Below are positions 1 to 9,352 of a stretch of 64,000 nt of DNA, piece after piece. The DNA comes from Pseudomonas sp. LS.1a. GTDB taxonomy: Bacteria; Pseudomonadota; Gammaproteobacteria; Pseudomonadales; Pseudomonadaceae. The stretch spans positions 1,404,001-1,468,000 of the forward strand of contig NZ_CP092827.1 of assembly GCF_022533585.1 (NCBI RefSeq), read 5' to 3'. The notes beneath the pieces were generated by a model. The model made no database searches. It was not told the origin of the DNA and worked only from the letters and a program-made list of their open reading frames with translations. Every line of letters begins with the position of its first letter. Within the stretch, counting starts at the first letter, position 1. The translations under genes and the position numbers were made by a program.

Positions 1-887
1 TGGAAGACTACGTCGAGCTGCGTGAGCCGCTGCTCAAGACCATGCTCGACAACAACGTCAAAGGCACCCTGCTGCTGGCCCACGAGGGCATCAACGGCAC
101 CGTGTCTGCCACCCGCGAAGGCATCGACGGCCTGCTGGCCTGGCTGCGCAACGACCCGCGCCTGGTCGATGTCGACCACAAGGAATCGTACTGCGACGAA
201 CAGCCGTTCTACCGCACCAAGGTCAAGCTCAAGAAAGAGATCGTCACCCTCGGCGTGCCGGGCGTGGACCCGAACCAGGCGGTCGGCACCTACGTCGAGC
301 CCAAGGACTGGAACGCGCTGATCAGCGACCCGGAAGTGCTGCTGATCGACACCCGCAACGACTACGAAGTGGCCATCGGCACCTTCAAGGGTGCCATCGA
401 CCCGAAGACCGAAACATTCCGCGAGTTCCCCGACTACATCAAGGCCAACTTCGACCCCAGCAAGCACAAGAAGGTTGCCATGTTCTGCACCGGTGGTATC
501 CGTTGCGAAAAAGCCTCCAGCTACATGCTCGGTGAAGGCTTCGAGGCGGTCTATCATCTTAAGGGCGGCATCCTGAAATACTTCGAGGAAGTGCCTCAGG
601 AAGAAAGCCTGTGGGACGGCGACTGCTTCGTCTTCGACAACCGCGTCACGGTGCGCCATGACCTGAGCGAGGGCGAGTACGACCAGTGCCACGCCTGCCG
701 CCACCCGATCAATGCGGAGGAGCGCGCGTCGGAGCACTATTCGCCAGGGGTCAGCTGCCCGCATTGCTGGGACACCCTGAGCGAGAAGACCCGGCGTAGC
801 GCTATCGACCGGCAGAAGCAGATCGAGCTGGCCAAGGCCCGCAACCTGCCGCACCCGATCGGTTACAACTACAAAGCCGAGGCTTGA
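1..887 (+). CDS. trhO: tRNA uridine-34 hydroxylase TrhO (rhodanese family), 5' end cut by window
   Basis: The reading frame is open from base 3, so the true start lies outside the window. The N-terminal part has the [10 protein letters not shown] motif typical of the YceA/TrhO family. A rhodanese domain follows with the catalytic-cysteine loop CTGGIRCEK at about bases 487-513. The C-terminal part carries two Cys pairs (CHAC and CPHC), as is usual for this family. TrhO proteins hydroxylate U34 of certain tRNAs to ho5U independently of prephenate. The next gene starts three bases after the stop, so the two are probably cotranscribed. The family call is firm; the enzymatic role is taken from the family. 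Confidence 0.93.
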   Translation, partial: EDYVELREPLLKTMLDNNVKGTLLLAHEGINGTVSATREGIDGLLAWLRNDPRLVDVDHKESYCDEQPFYRTKVKLKKEIVTLGVPGVDPNQAVGTYVEPKDWNALISDPEVLLIDTRNDYEVAIGTFKGAIDPKTETFREFPDYIKANFDPSKHKKVAMFCTGGIRCEKASSYMLGEGFEAVYHLKGGILKYFEEVPQEESLWDGDCFVFDNRVTVRHDLSEGEYDQCHACRHPINAEERASEHYSPGVSCPHCWDTLSEKTRRSAIDRQKQIELAKARNLPHPIGYNYKAEA

Positions 888-890
888 TGC

Positions 891-1523
891 ATGTCTGCAC
901 GCCTGATCTATGTGATGGACCCGATGTGCTCCTGGTGCTGGGGTTTTGCGCCAGTGGCCGCGGCCCTGATCGCCCAGGCGCGTGAGGCAGGCGTGCCGAC
1001 CCGCCTGGTGCCGGGCGGGCTGCGCACCGGCGGCAGTGCCCTGGACAGCGCTACCCGCAAGTACATCCTCGAACACTGGCAGGCAGTGGCCGATGCCACC
1101 GGCCAGCCGTTCCGCTTCGAGGGGGCCATGCCCGACGGCTTCGTCTACGACACCGAGCCGGCTTGCCGTGCCCTGGTCACTGCCCGCGAGCTGGACGCCG
1201 AGCGCGTCTGGCTGCTGCTGGCGCTGATCCAGCGTTCGTTCTACGAGCAGGGCGTGGATGTGACCGTTGCACCGCATCTGGTCGAACTGGCCGAACAGGC
1301 AGGCTTTGACCGGGCCGTGTTCGCCGAGGCCTTTGCCCGTGCCGACACCCGCGCCGCCACCGCAGCCGATTTCAGCTGGGCCCATGACTTGGGCATCGCC
1401 GGTTTCCCGACCCTGCTGGCCGAACGCAAGGGTCAACTGGCCCTGCTGACCAATGGCTACCAGCCGCTGGAGCGCCTGCAACCCTTGCTCGGCCGCTGGC
1501 TGCAGCAGGCCGCCTGTGCTTGA
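891..1523 (+). CDS. DsbA-family thioredoxin-fold protein (CSWC active site)
   Basis: This 210-residue protein begins MSARLIYVMDPMCSWCWGF. The CSWC motif follows a beta strand exactly as in the DsbA/FrnE (2-hydroxychromene-2-carboxylate isomerase-like) thioredoxin-fold group. A GFPTLL cis-proline motif near residue 172 completes the fold signature, with a helical insertion in between. No signal peptide is visible, so it is probably cytoplasmic, unlike periplasmic DsbA. It lies directly behind trhO and overlaps the start region of the ABC exporter gene. The redox substrate is unknown. Confidence 0.85.
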   Translation: MSARLIYVMDPMCSWCWGFAPVAAALIAQAREAGVPTRLVPGGLRTGGSALDSATRKYILEHWQAVADATGQPFRFEGAMPDGFVYDTEPACRALVTARELDAERVWLLLALIQRSFYEQGVDVTVAPHLVELAEQAGFDRAVFAEAFARADTRAATAADFSWAHDLGIAGFPTLLAERKGQLALLTNGYQPLERLQPLLGRWLQQAACA

Positions 1524-3348
1524 TGTGCCTGGGTCACCCGACCCGGTGCCGGGTAAGCCTCACGCTGTGGCCGATCGACTTAGCTGGGCGGAAATCCGCC
1601 GCCTGGCCCTGCACCACAAGAAAAACCTCTGGTCCGCCAACTTCATCGCCGTATTGGCGGCTTGCTGCAGCGTGCCCATCCCGCTGCTGCTGCCGCTGCT
1701 GGTGGACGAAGTGCTGCTGGGCCATGGCGACGCCGCGCTGAAGTGGATGAACCACTTGCTGCCGTCCAGCTGGCAGGTGGCGGCCGGCTACATCGGCCTG
1801 ATGTTGCTGCTGACCCTGTGCCTGCGCCTGTCCGCCCTGGCGTTCAACGTGATCCAGGCCAAGCTGTTCGCCGGCCTGGCCAAGGACATCGTCTATCGTC
1901 TGCGCATCCGCCTGATCGAGCGGCTCAAGCGCATCTCGCTGAAGGAATACGAAAGCCTGGGCAGCGGGACGGTGACCACCCACCTGGTCACCGACCTGGA
2001 CACCCTCGACAAATTCGTCGGCGAAACCCTCAGCCGCTTCCTGGTGGCCATGCTGACCCTGACCGGCACGGCGGCCATCCTGATCTGGATGCACTGGCAG
2101 CTGGCCTTGCTGATATTGCTGTTCAACCCGCTGGTGATCTACTTCACCGTGCAGTTGGGCAAGCGCGTCAAGCACCTGAAAAAACTCGAGAACGACAGTA
2201 CCGCGCGGTTTACCCAGGCGTTGGCGGAAACCCTCGATGCCATCCAGGAAATCCGCGCTGGCAACCGCCAGGGCTACTTCCTCGGTCGCCTTGGCCTGCG
2301 CGCCCGCGAAGTGCGTGACTACGCCGTGGACTCGCAATGGAAGAGCGATGCCAGCGGCCGTGCCAGTGGCCTGCTGTTCCAGTTCGGCATCGATATCTTC
2401 CGCGCCGCGGCCATGCTCACCGTGCTGTTCTCCGACCTGTCGATCGGCCAGATGCTGGCGGTGTTCAGCTACCTGTGGTTCATGATCGGCCCGGTGGAGC
2501 AGTTGCTCAACCTGCAATATGCCTACTACGCCGCCGGTGGTGCGTTGAGCCGCCTCAACGAACTGCTGGCGCGTGCCGACGAGCCGCAGTACCCGGCCGC
2601 CAGTGACCCGTTCGCCGGCCGCGAGACGGTGGGCATCGAAGTGCGCGACCTGCGCTTTGCCTATGCCGACGAGCCGGTGCTCGAGCACCTCGACCTGTCC
2701 ATCGCCCCAGGCGAGAAGGTAGCGATCGTCGGTGCCAGCGGTGGTGGCAAGAGCACCCTGGTGCAACTGTTGCTGGGCCTTTATAGCGCCCAGGCCGGCA
2801 CCATCCGCTTTGGCGGTGCCAGCCTGCAGGAAATCGGCCTGGAAACCCTGCGCGAGAACGTCGCGGTGGTGTTGCAGCACCCGTCATTGTTCAACGACAC
2901 CGTGCGCGCCAACCTGACCATGGGCCGTGACAGCAGCGACGAGGCCTGCTGGCAGGCACTGCGCATCGCCCAGCTGGATGCCACCATCGCCGCCTTGCCA
3001 CAGGGCCTGGACAGTGTGGTGGGGCGCTCCGGCGTGCGCTTGTCCGGTGGCCAGCGCCAGCGCCTGGCCATTGCCCGCATGGTGCTGGCCGAGCCCAAGG
3101 TGGTGATCCTCGACGAAGCCACCTCGGCCCTGGATGCCGCCACCGAATACAACCTGCACCAGGCCCTGGCGCGCTTCCTCAGCGGCCGTACCACACTGAT
3201 CATCGCCCACCGCCTGTCGGCGGTGAAACAGGCCGACCGGGTGCTGGTGTTCGATGGCGGGCATGTGGCCGAGGATGGCGACCATCAGCAGCTGATTGCC
3301 GAGGGTGGGTTGTATGCCAAGTTGTATGGGCACCTGCAGCAGAGCTGA
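1516..3348 (+). CDS. ABC transporter, fused permease-ATPase half-transporter
   Basis: This is an exporter-type half-transporter with a hydrophobic six-helix membrane domain followed by an ATPase domain. Walker A is GASGGGKST, the signature is LSGGQRQR, Walker B is VVILDEATSALD, and the switch histidine is in IIAHRLS. The frame stays open further upstream, but that stretch is the DsbA-like gene read in another frame. The GTG at 1516, overlapping the preceding stop, is the most economical start. GTG at 1525 or 1567 is also possible, because no strong ribosome binding site separates them. Such proteins dimerise to export lipids, peptides or drugs; the substrate cannot be told from sequence. Confidence 0.85.
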   Translation: MLDVPGSPDPVPGKPHAVADRLSWAEIRRLALHHKKNLWSANFIAVLAACCSVPIPLLLPLLVDEVLLGHGDAALKWMNHLLPSSWQVAAGYIGLMLLLTLCLRLSALAFNVIQAKLFAGLAKDIVYRLRIRLIERLKRISLKEYESLGSGTVTTHLVTDLDTLDKFVGETLSRFLVAMLTLTGTAAILIWMHWQLALLILLFNPLVIYFTVQLGKRVKHLKKLENDSTARFTQALAETLDAIQEIRAGNRQGYFLGRLGLRAREVRDYAVDSQWKSDASGRASGLLFQFGIDIFRAAAMLTVLFSDLSIGQMLAVFSYLWFMIGPVEQLLNLQYAYYAAGGALSRLNELLARADEPQYPAASDPFAGRETVGIEVRDLRFAYADEPVLEHLDLSIAPGEKVAIVGASGGGKSTLVQLLLGLYSAQAGTIRFGGASLQEIGLETLRENVAVVLQHPSLFNDTVRANLTMGRDSSDEACWQALRIAQLDATIAALPQGLDSVVGRSGVRLSGGQRQRLAIARMVLAEPKVVILDEATSALDAATEYNLHQALARFLSGRTTLIIAHRLSAVKQADRVLVFDGGHVAEDGDHQQLIAEGGLYAKLYGHLQQS

Positions 3349-3367
3349 ATTTTTGCCAGCCAGTGCG

Positions 3368-3464
3368 GGCCCTGTCGTCGGCAAGCCAGCTCCCGCAGGA
3401 TTACCACAGGCCTGAGTATTGTGGGGTACCTGTGGGAGGTGGCGTGCCTGCGACAGGGCCGGGA
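3368..3464. repeat. Inverted pair of REP-like palindromes (variant type)
   Basis: Two copies of a 'gccctgtcg..ggcaagccagctcccgcagg' type element lie head to head, the second reading cctgtgggaggtggcgtg and ending gacagggcc. The core differs from the gcgggtaaacccgc type found elsewhere in the window. It fills the gap between the ABC exporter and the GGDEF-EAL gene. Confidence 0.6.
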
Positions 3465-3585
3465 AGTCCGTGTGAAAATCCCCAGGCTCCCTGTCATAAA
3501 AAACCCAGCCATGGGGATGGCAAATGGCCTACGCTGTGCTTGTCTGGGTTGATTTGCGCCTTATCTGCTCTGTGACAGGGACTCC

Positions 3586-6042
3586 ATGAAGGGACATCGC
3601 ACTCTAGAAGCGCCAAAGTTGCTCGGCATCACCTGGCCCTTCATCGCCGTGGTGGTCTTCCAGGTCGCCTTGGGCAGCCTCAGCCTTTATACGCTCTCGG
3701 CCGTGCGTGCCTATGTCGCGGGCGAAAGCCTGTGGTCCAAGGCACAGAAAGACGCCATCTACTACCTCAACCTGTACGCCGAAACCCGCGACGACAGCAC
3801 CTACCAGCGCTATCGCCAGGCTATCACCGTGCCCCAGGGCGACTACCAGCTGCGCGAGGTGCTCGACCAGCCCAGCCCCGACCTGAACGCCGCGCGCCAG
3901 GCCGTGCTGCAAGGCGGCAACCATCCTGACGATGTCGAGCGGATCATCTGGTTCTACCGCAACTTTCGCAACGTCAGCTACATGCAGACGGCAATCGACT
4001 ACTGGGACATCGGCGACGACTACCTGGGCAAGCTGGATATGCTGGCCGTGGAAATGCGCAGCAGCTTCGCCGCTGGCCCGGTCGACGCCCGCACGGTCAG
4101 CGACTGGAAGGCGCGCATCGTCACCATCAATGAAGGGGTAACCCCGGCCGCCAGGGCGTTCAGCGATGCTCTGGGCGAAGGCTCGCGCATGCTGCTGCGG
4201 GTACTGCTGATCACCAACCTGCTGACTGCGATGTTCCTGATTGCCATTGCCTGGCGTCGCTCCAGCAAGCTGCTGGCCCAGCGCCAGGCCTTTGCCAGCG
4301 CCCTGCAGGAAGAAAAGGAGCGGGCGCAGATCACCCTGCAGGCCATCGGCGATGCGGTGATTGCCGCTGATGTGGAGGGCAGTATCGGCTACATGAACCC
4401 GGCCGCCGAGCAACTGACCCACTGGCAGGCCGGCCAGGCCCAGGGCCTGCCGCTGTCGGCGCTGTTCAGCCTGGTGGACGAGCAGGCCGAGGAAGACGGC
4501 CGCAGCCTGGTGGAGCAGGTGCTCAGCGGCAGCCTCAAGGGCGGCGCTGAACATGCCCGGCTGATCCAGCGCCTGGACGGTAGCACTGTGTCGGTCAACC
4601 TGGTCGGTTCGCCGATCGTCAGTGACGGCCAGGTCAGCGGTATCGTGCTGGTGCTGCACGACATGACCCAGGAGCGCCAGTACATCGCCAACCTGTCCTG
4701 GCAGGCCACCCACGACGCCCTGACCGGCCTGGCCAACCGCCGCGAGTTCGAATACCGCCTGGAGCAGGCGCTCAATGACCTGGCGCGCCAGGCCGGGCGG
4801 CATTCGCTGATGTTCCTCGACCTTGACCAGTTCAAGCTGGTCAACGACACCTGCGGGCATGCCGCCGGCGACGAACTGCTGCGGCACATCTGCGCCGTGC
4901 TGCAATCCGGCCTGCGCGAAGGCGACACCCTGGCCCGGCTGGGGGGTGACGAATTTGGTGTGCTGTTGGAAAACTGCCCGCCCGACCAGGCCGAGCGCAT
5001 TGCCGAGCAACTGCGCCAGCTGGTGCAGAGCCTGCATTTCGTGTGGAAGGGGCGACCGTTCGTCACCACCGTCAGCGTCGGCCTGGTGCACATGGCCCAG
5101 GCTCCCGGCACCCTCGAAAGCTCGCTGCGCGCCGCCGACATGGCCTGCTACATGGCCAAGGAAAAGGGCCGCAACCGCGTGCAGGTGTACCATGCCGACG
5201 ACAGCGAGCTGTCCATGCGTTTTGGCGAAATGGCCTGGATCCAGCGCTTGCATGTGGCCCTGGAGGAAAACCGCTTCTGCCTGTACGCCCAGGAAATCGC
5301 CCCGCTGAAAACCTTCGAAGGCCCCGGCCATATCGAGATTCTGCTGCGTCTGCACGACGAAAGCGGCCGTACCATTCTGCCCAGCAGTTTCATCCCGGCG
5401 GCCGAGCGCTACGGCCTGATGACCGCGCTGGACCGCTGGGTGGTGCGCAATGTGTTCCAGGTCATTCGCCAGTGCCTGGACGAAGGGCGCGAGGGGCCGC
5501 TGTCGATCTGCGCGATCAACCTGTCGGGCTCGAGCATTGGCGACGACAAGTTCCTCGAATACCTGCAGCGCCTGTTCGTCGAATACGCCATCCCGCCGCG
5601 GATGATCTGTTTCGAAATCACCGAAACCAGTGCCATAGCCAACCTTGGCAGCGCCATTCGCTTCATCAACGAGCTGAAGGGGCTGGGTTGTCGCTTCTCG
5701 CTCGATGACTTCTGCGCCGGCATGTCGTCGTTCGCCTATCTCAAGCATTTGCCGGTGGATTACCTGAAGATCGACGGGAGTTTCGTCAAGGACATGCTCG
5801 ACGACCCGGTCAACCGGGCCATGGTCGAGGTCATCAACCATATCGGTCACGTAATGGGCAAGCGCACCATTGCCGAATTCGTCGAAACACCCTTGATCGA
5901 GCAGGCCTTGCAGGAAATTGGCGTGGATTACGCTCAGGGCTATCTCATCGAACGCCCCCAGGTGTTCACCTGTGACAGTCTGCAGCGCCAACGGATCGCC
6001 GCCCGGCCTCTGTTGCAGCGGGCACCTGGCACGTTTCGTTAG
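3586..6042 (+). CDS. Membrane-bound PAS-GGDEF-EAL cyclic-di-GMP enzyme
   Basis: The 818-residue protein has a transmembrane segment at about residues 12-35, a periplasmic region, a second segment at 202-224, a PAS domain from about 246, a GGDEF domain from about 371 and an EAL domain from about 555. The cyclase motif is an intact GGDEF (453-457), and an RxxD product-inhibition site (REGD) sits at the canonical distance upstream. In the EAL domain the signature reads EIL (584-586) instead of EAL. The other catalytic motifs (NLSG, EITET, DDFCAG, LKIDG, E in AEFVET, AQGYLIERP) are present, so phosphodiesterase activity is plausible. It probably senses a periplasmic cue and controls biofilm or motility. 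The start ATG follows a REP-containing gap; the gene appears monocistronic. Confidence 0.93.
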   Translation: MKGHRTLEAPKLLGITWPFIAVVVFQVALGSLSLYTLSAVRAYVAGESLWSKAQKDAIYYLNLYAETRDDSTYQRYRQAITVPQGDYQLREVLDQPSPDLNAARQAVLQGGNHPDDVERIIWFYRNFRNVSYMQTAIDYWDIGDDYLGKLDMLAVEMRSSFAAGPVDARTVSDWKARIVTINEGVTPAARAFSDALGEGSRMLLRVLLITNLLTAMFLIAIAWRRSSKLLAQRQAFASALQEEKERAQITLQAIGDAVIAADVEGSIGYMNPAAEQLTHWQAGQAQGLPLSALFSLVDEQAEEDGRSLVEQVLSGSLKGGAEHARLIQRLDGSTVSVNLVGSPIVSDGQVSGIVLVLHDMTQERQYIANLSWQATHDALTGLANRREFEYRLEQALNDLARQAGRHSLMFLDLDQFKLVNDTCGHAAGDELLRHICAVLQSGLREGDTLARLGGDEFGVLLENCPPDQAERIAEQLRQLVQSLHFVWKGRPFVTTVSVGLVHMAQAPGTLESSLRAADMACYMAKEKGRNRVQVYHADDSELSMRFGEMAWIQRLHVALEENRFCLYAQEIAPLKTFEGPGHIEILLRLHDESGRTILPSSFIPAAERYGLMTALDRWVVRNVFQVIRQCLDEGREGPLSICAINLSGSSIGDDKFLEYLQRLFVEYAIPPRMICFEITETSAIANLGSAIRFINELKGLGCRFSLDDFCAGMSSFAYLKHLPVDYLKIDGSFVKDMLDDPVNRAMVEVINHIGHVMGKRTIAEFVETPLIEQALQEIGVDYAQGYLIERPQVFTCDSLQRQRIAARPLLQRAPGTFR

Positions 6043-6072
6043 CTAGAAATCACAAGGATCAAGGAGCTGAAA

Positions 6073-6858
6073 GTGATTGATGCATTCGTTCGTATCGGGC
6101 CTTTGATGGATCCCGCCAGCTATCCCCAATGGGCCCAGCAACTGATTGAAGACTGCCGCGAGAGCAAGCGCCGGGTAGTTGAGCATGAGTTCTACACGCG
6201 CCTGCGCGATGGCCAGTTGAAACAATCGACCATTCGCCAGTATCTGATCGGTGGCTGGCCGGTGGTGGAGCAATTCTCGCTGTACATGGCCCACAACCTG
6301 ACCAAGACCCGCTATGGCCGGCACCAGGGCGAAGACATGGCGCGGCGCTGGCTGATGCGCAACATCCGTGTCGAGCTCAACCACGCCGACTACTGGGTGA
6401 ACTGGTGCCAGGCGCATGGCGTGCACCTGCACGAGTTGCAGGCCCAGGAAGTGCCGCCTGAGCTGAACGGCCTGAACGACTGGTGCTGGCGCGTATGCGC
6501 TACCGAGAACCTGGCCATTTCCATGGCGGCGACCAACTACGCCATCGAAGGTGCGACCGGCGAATGGTCGGCGGTGGTGTGCTCCACCGACACCTATGCG
6601 TTGGGTTTTCCGGAGGATCAGCGCAAGCGGGCGATGAAGTGGCTGAAGATGCATGCCCAGTATGACGACGCGCACCCGTGGGAGGCGCTGGAGATCATCT
6701 GCACCCTGGCCGGCGAGAACCCGACCCTGGGGCTGCGCAACGAACTGCGCAGGGCGATTTGCAAGAGTTATGACTGCATGTACCTGTTCCTGGAGCGGTG
6801 CATGCAGCTGGAAGGGCGCCAGCAGGGGCGCATGCGCCCGGCACTGGCCGCGGGCTGA
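6073..6858 (+). CDS. TenA/PqqC-like helical protein (heme-oxygenase fold)
   Basis: The predicted protein has 261 residues. The GTG start at 6073 has an AAGGAG ribosome binding site six bases upstream, which settles the start. The sequence resembles the PqqC/TenA superfamily: it is all helical, with the patterns EHEFYTRLRDG, QYLIGGWPVVEQF and YAIEGATGEW seen in iron-dependent PqqC-like oxygenases often labelled TenA-family regulators. No pqq or thiamine genes lie nearby, so the substrate is unknown. A DNA-binding role is unlikely, because no helix-turn-helix is visible. Confidence 0.75.
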   Translation: MIDAFVRIGPLMDPASYPQWAQQLIEDCRESKRRVVEHEFYTRLRDGQLKQSTIRQYLIGGWPVVEQFSLYMAHNLTKTRYGRHQGEDMARRWLMRNIRVELNHADYWVNWCQAHGVHLHELQAQEVPPELNGLNDWCWRVCATENLAISMAATNYAIEGATGEWSAVVCSTDTYALGFPEDQRKRAMKWLKMHAQYDDAHPWEALEIICTLAGENPTLGLRNELRRAICKSYDCMYLFLERCMQLEGRQQGRMRPALAAG

Positions 6859-6871
6859 TCGCTCTCCTGTC

Positions 6872-6969
6872 CTGGCCTCTTCGCGGGTAAACCCGCTCCT
6901 ACAAGTACTGCGCTGCCCTCATGGCGGTGAATAACCCTGTGGGAGCGGGCGTGCCCGCGAAGAGGCCGG
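6872..6969. repeat. REP pair (REPIN) between convergent genes
   Basis: Two P. putida-type REP palindromes lie in opposite orientation: one reads ggcctcttcgcgggtaaacc with cgctcctaca, the other tgtgggagcgggcgtgcccg with cgaagaggcc. The pair fills the gap between the tenA-like gene and the convergent SDR gene and could act as a bidirectional transcription barrier. Confidence 0.85.
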
Positions 6970-6976
6970 TGCAGGC

Positions 6977-7717
6977 CTACTGGGCGTTGAACGCCTGCCC
7001 ATTCACCCCTTTGCTGTCCGGCCCCATCAGGTACAGGTACACCGGCATGATCTCATCCGGCAGCGGGTTGTTCTGCGGGTTTTCGCTGGGGTAGGCCTGT
7101 GCCCGCATCGCCGTGCGCGTGGCGCCCGGGTTGATGCTGTTGGAGCGCACCGGTGCCACGCCGTCCAGTTCATCGGCCAGGGTTTGCATCAGGCCCTCGG
7201 TGGCGAACTTGGACACGCCATAGGCGCCCCAGTAGGCCCGGCCCTTGCGCCCGACGCTGCTGCTGGTGAATACCACCGAAGCATCTTCCGACAGCTTCAG
7301 CAGCGGTAGCAGGGTGCTGGTGAGCATGAAGGTGGCATTGACGTTGATGTGCATCACGCGCATGAAGTTGTCGCCCGACAGCTGCTCCAGCGGCGTGCGC
7401 GGGCCGATGATCGAAGCATTGTTCAGCAGGCCGTCGAGGCGGCCGAACTGCTCCTCGATCATCACCGCCAGTTCGTCGTACTGGTGGGGCAGGGCGGTTT
7501 CCAGGTTGAACGGGATCACCACCGGTTGCGGGTGCCCCGCGGCTTCGATCTGGTCGTAGACCTCGTTGAGGTTGGCCTCGGTCTTGCCCAGCAGCAGCAC
7601 GGTGGCGCCCAGTGCAGCGTAGGCCTTGGCGGCAGCGGCGCCGATGCCGCGGCCGGCACCGGTAACCAGGATGACCCGGCCTTGCAGCAGGTCGGGGCGG
7701 GCGGTGTAGTCGAACAT
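6977..7717 (-). CDS. yciK: Short-chain dehydrogenase, YciK family
   Basis: This is a 246-residue classical SDR. The NAD(P)-binding motif TGAGRGIG is near residue 20, with the NNAS motif in the middle and a YGVSK active site (YxxxK). It matches the YciK family, which in Pseudomonas sits beside mupP and ubiG as it does here. The substrate is unknown. It is read in the same direction as mupP but separated from it by a REP pair of about 150 bp, so it may be transcribed with ubiG-mupP or alone. Confidence 0.88.
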   Translation of the reverse strand: MFDYTARPDLLQGRVILVTGAGRGIGAAAAKAYAALGATVLLLGKTEANLNEVYDQIEAAGHPQPVVIPFNLETALPHQYDELAVMIEEQFGRLDGLLNNASIIGPRTPLEQLSGDNFMRVMHINVNATFMLTSTLLPLLKLSEDASVVFTSSSVGRKGRAYWGAYGVSKFATEGLMQTLADELDGVAPVRSNSINPGATRTAMRAQAYPSENPQNNPLPDEIMPVYLYLMGPDSKGVNGQAFNAQ

Positions 7718-7751
7718 GGTAGGTCCTTCGAGTTCGTTGGCGCGGCACCGT

Positions 7752-7846
7752 CCCCTGTGGGAGCGGGTTTACCCGCGAATGCGTGCGATCAGGCGCCGTT
7801 GTCGTCTGGGCTGACGCATTCGCGGGTAAACCCGCTCCCACAGGGG
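7752..7846. repeat. REP pair (REPIN)
   Basis: Two nearly perfect inverted copies, cctgtgggagcgggtttacc plus cgcgaatgcgt and its reverse complement, are separated by about 30 bp. They lie between yciK and mupP. Confidence 0.88.
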
Positions 7847-7869
7847 CTGTGCTGCGGTCTAGACGGGGT

Positions 7870-8547
7870 TCAGCAGCCGCACAGCGCGCTGTCGATCACT
7901 TTGCGCAGCTCCAGCGGGTGGTCCACCACCACGTCGGCGCCCCAGTTGTTGGGGTTGTCCTCTGGATGAATATAGCCGTAGCGCACCGCCGCCGTGCGGG
8001 TGCCGGCGTCGCGGCCAGACTCGATGTCGCGCAGGTCGTCGCCGACGAACAGTACGCTGGCGGGGTCCAGGCCCAGGGTCTTGCAGGCCAGGATCAGCGG
8101 CTCGGGGTCGGGTTTGCTGTTCTTAACGTGGTCCGGGCAGATCAATAGCGCCGAACGCTCGGCCAGGCCCAGCTGTTGCATGATCGGCTCGGCGAAGCGC
8201 ACCGGCTTGTTGGTGACCACGCCCCACAGCAGGTTGCCTTTCTCGATGTCGGCCAGCAGCTCGGCCATGCCGTCGAACAGCTTGCTGTGCACCGCGCAGT
8301 CGCGCTGGTAACGTTCGAGGAACTCCAGGCGCAGGGGCTCGAAGCCTTCGGCCTCCGGGCTCATGGCGAAGGTGGCGGCGACCATCGCCCGGGCACCGCC
8401 GGAGATCACGTCGCGGATCAGCTTGTCATCGACGGCCGGCAGGCCGCGCTCGGCGAGCATGGCCTGGCAGATGGCGATGAAGTCCGGCGCCGTGTCGAGC
8501 AAGGTGCCGTCCATGTCGAAGAGTACTGCTTGCAAGCGCATGCTCAT
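7870..8547 (-). CDS. mupP: N-acetylmuramic acid 6-phosphate phosphatase MupP (HAD family)
   Basis: This 225-residue HAD hydrolase has the nucleophile motif DMDGTLLDT near the N terminus and the later FVGDDLRD motif. It resembles phosphoglycolate phosphatase, and this position next to ubiG is often labelled gph. In P. putida and P. aeruginosa the ubiG-linked member is MupP, which dephosphorylates MurNAc-6-phosphate in the cell-wall recycling route to UDP-MurNAc that bypasses de novo synthesis and influences fosfomycin tolerance. The start overlaps the ubiG stop by four bases, indicating translational coupling. Assignment to MupP rather than Gph rests on this synteny. Confidence 0.85.
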   Translation of the reverse strand: MSMRLQAVLFDMDGTLLDTAPDFIAICQAMLAERGLPAVDDKLIRDVISGGARAMVAATFAMSPEAEGFEPLRLEFLERYQRDCAVHSKLFDGMAELLADIEKGNLLWGVVTNKPVRFAEPIMQQLGLAERSALLICPDHVKNSKPDPEPLILACKTLGLDPASVLFVGDDLRDIESGRDAGTRTAAVRYGYIHPEDNPNNWGADVVVDHPLELRKVIDSALCGC

Positions 8548-9242
8548 TCCTCGCGCAGGGTCTGGATCATGTAGTTGACGTCAACGTCGCTGCTGAGCTT
8601 GTAATGCTTGGTCAGCGGGTTGTAGGTCAGGCCGATGATGTCCTTCACCTGCAGGCCGGCAACGCGGCTCCAGGCGCCCAGCTCGGACGGGCGGATGAAC
8701 TTCTTGAAGTCATGGGTGCCGCGCGGCAGCATCTTCAGGATGTATTCGGCGCCGACAATGGCCAGCAGGTAGGCCTTGGGGTTGCGGTTGATGGTGGAGA
8801 AGAACACCTGGCCGCCAGGCTTGACCATGCGGTAGCAGGCGCGGATGACCGAAGACGGGTCGGGCACGTGCTCGAGCATTTCCAGGCAGGTGACCACGTC
8901 GAACTGTTCGGGCATTTCCTCGGCCAGGGCTTCGGCGGTGATCTGCCGGTATTCCACCTGCACGCCCGACTCCAGCTGGTGCAGCTGGGCCACGGCCAGC
9001 GGCGCCTCACCCATGTCGATGCCGGTGACCGTGGCGCCGCGCAGGGCCATGGCCTCGCTGAGGATGCCGCCACCGCAACCCACGTCCAGCACTTTCTTGC
9101 CGGCCAGGCTGGCGCGCTCGTCGATCCAGTTGACGCGCAGCGGGTTGATTTCGTGCAGCGGCTTGAACTCGCTTTCGCGGTCCCACCAGCGGTGGGCCAG
9201 CGCTTCGAACTTGGCGATTTCGGCGCGGTCGACGTTGCTCAT
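8544..9242 (-). CDS. ubiG: Ubiquinone biosynthesis O-methyltransferase UbiG
   Basis: The 232-residue class I SAM methyltransferase has motif [13 protein letters not shown] and the UbiG-type [11 protein letters not shown] motif. UbiG performs both O-methylation steps in ubiquinone synthesis. It heads the ubiG-mupP unit and is divergent from mtnA. The roughly 110 bp between them should hold both promoters. Confidence 0.95.
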   Translation of the reverse strand: MSNVDRAEIAKFEALAHRWWDRESEFKPLHEINPLRVNWIDERASLAGKKVLDVGCGGGILSEAMALRGATVTGIDMGEAPLAVAQLHQLESGVQVEYRQITAEALAEEMPEQFDVVTCLEMLEHVPDPSSVIRACYRMVKPGGQVFFSTINRNPKAYLLAIVGAEYILKMLPRGTHDFKKFIRPSELGAWSRVAGLQVKDIIGLTYNPLTKHYKLSSDVDVNYMIQTLREE

Positions 9243-9352
9243 TGAACAGTCCTCTGAAACTTCGCAAAATTGCGCCGGAGTATACCCGAGCGCTCGGCCC
9301 CGAGGGTCGCTATAATCGCCGGCTTTTGATATCCGAACGACGGGGAGAGGCG

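Noticed and set aside
1534..2880. 448-residue minus-strand open frame opposite the ABC exporter gene
   Set aside because: It is the antisense of a clear ABC exporter; composition is rich in H, Q and G as expected of a shadow frame in high-GC DNA, and it has no domain motif.
3604..5991. 795-residue minus-strand open frame opposite the GGDEF-EAL gene
   Set aside because: Shadow of a well-supported coding sequence on plus; no recognisable motifs.
7752..7846. REP pairs considered as a CRISPR array
   Set aside because: Only two inverted copies per site, no regular direct repeats with unique spacers, no cas genes.
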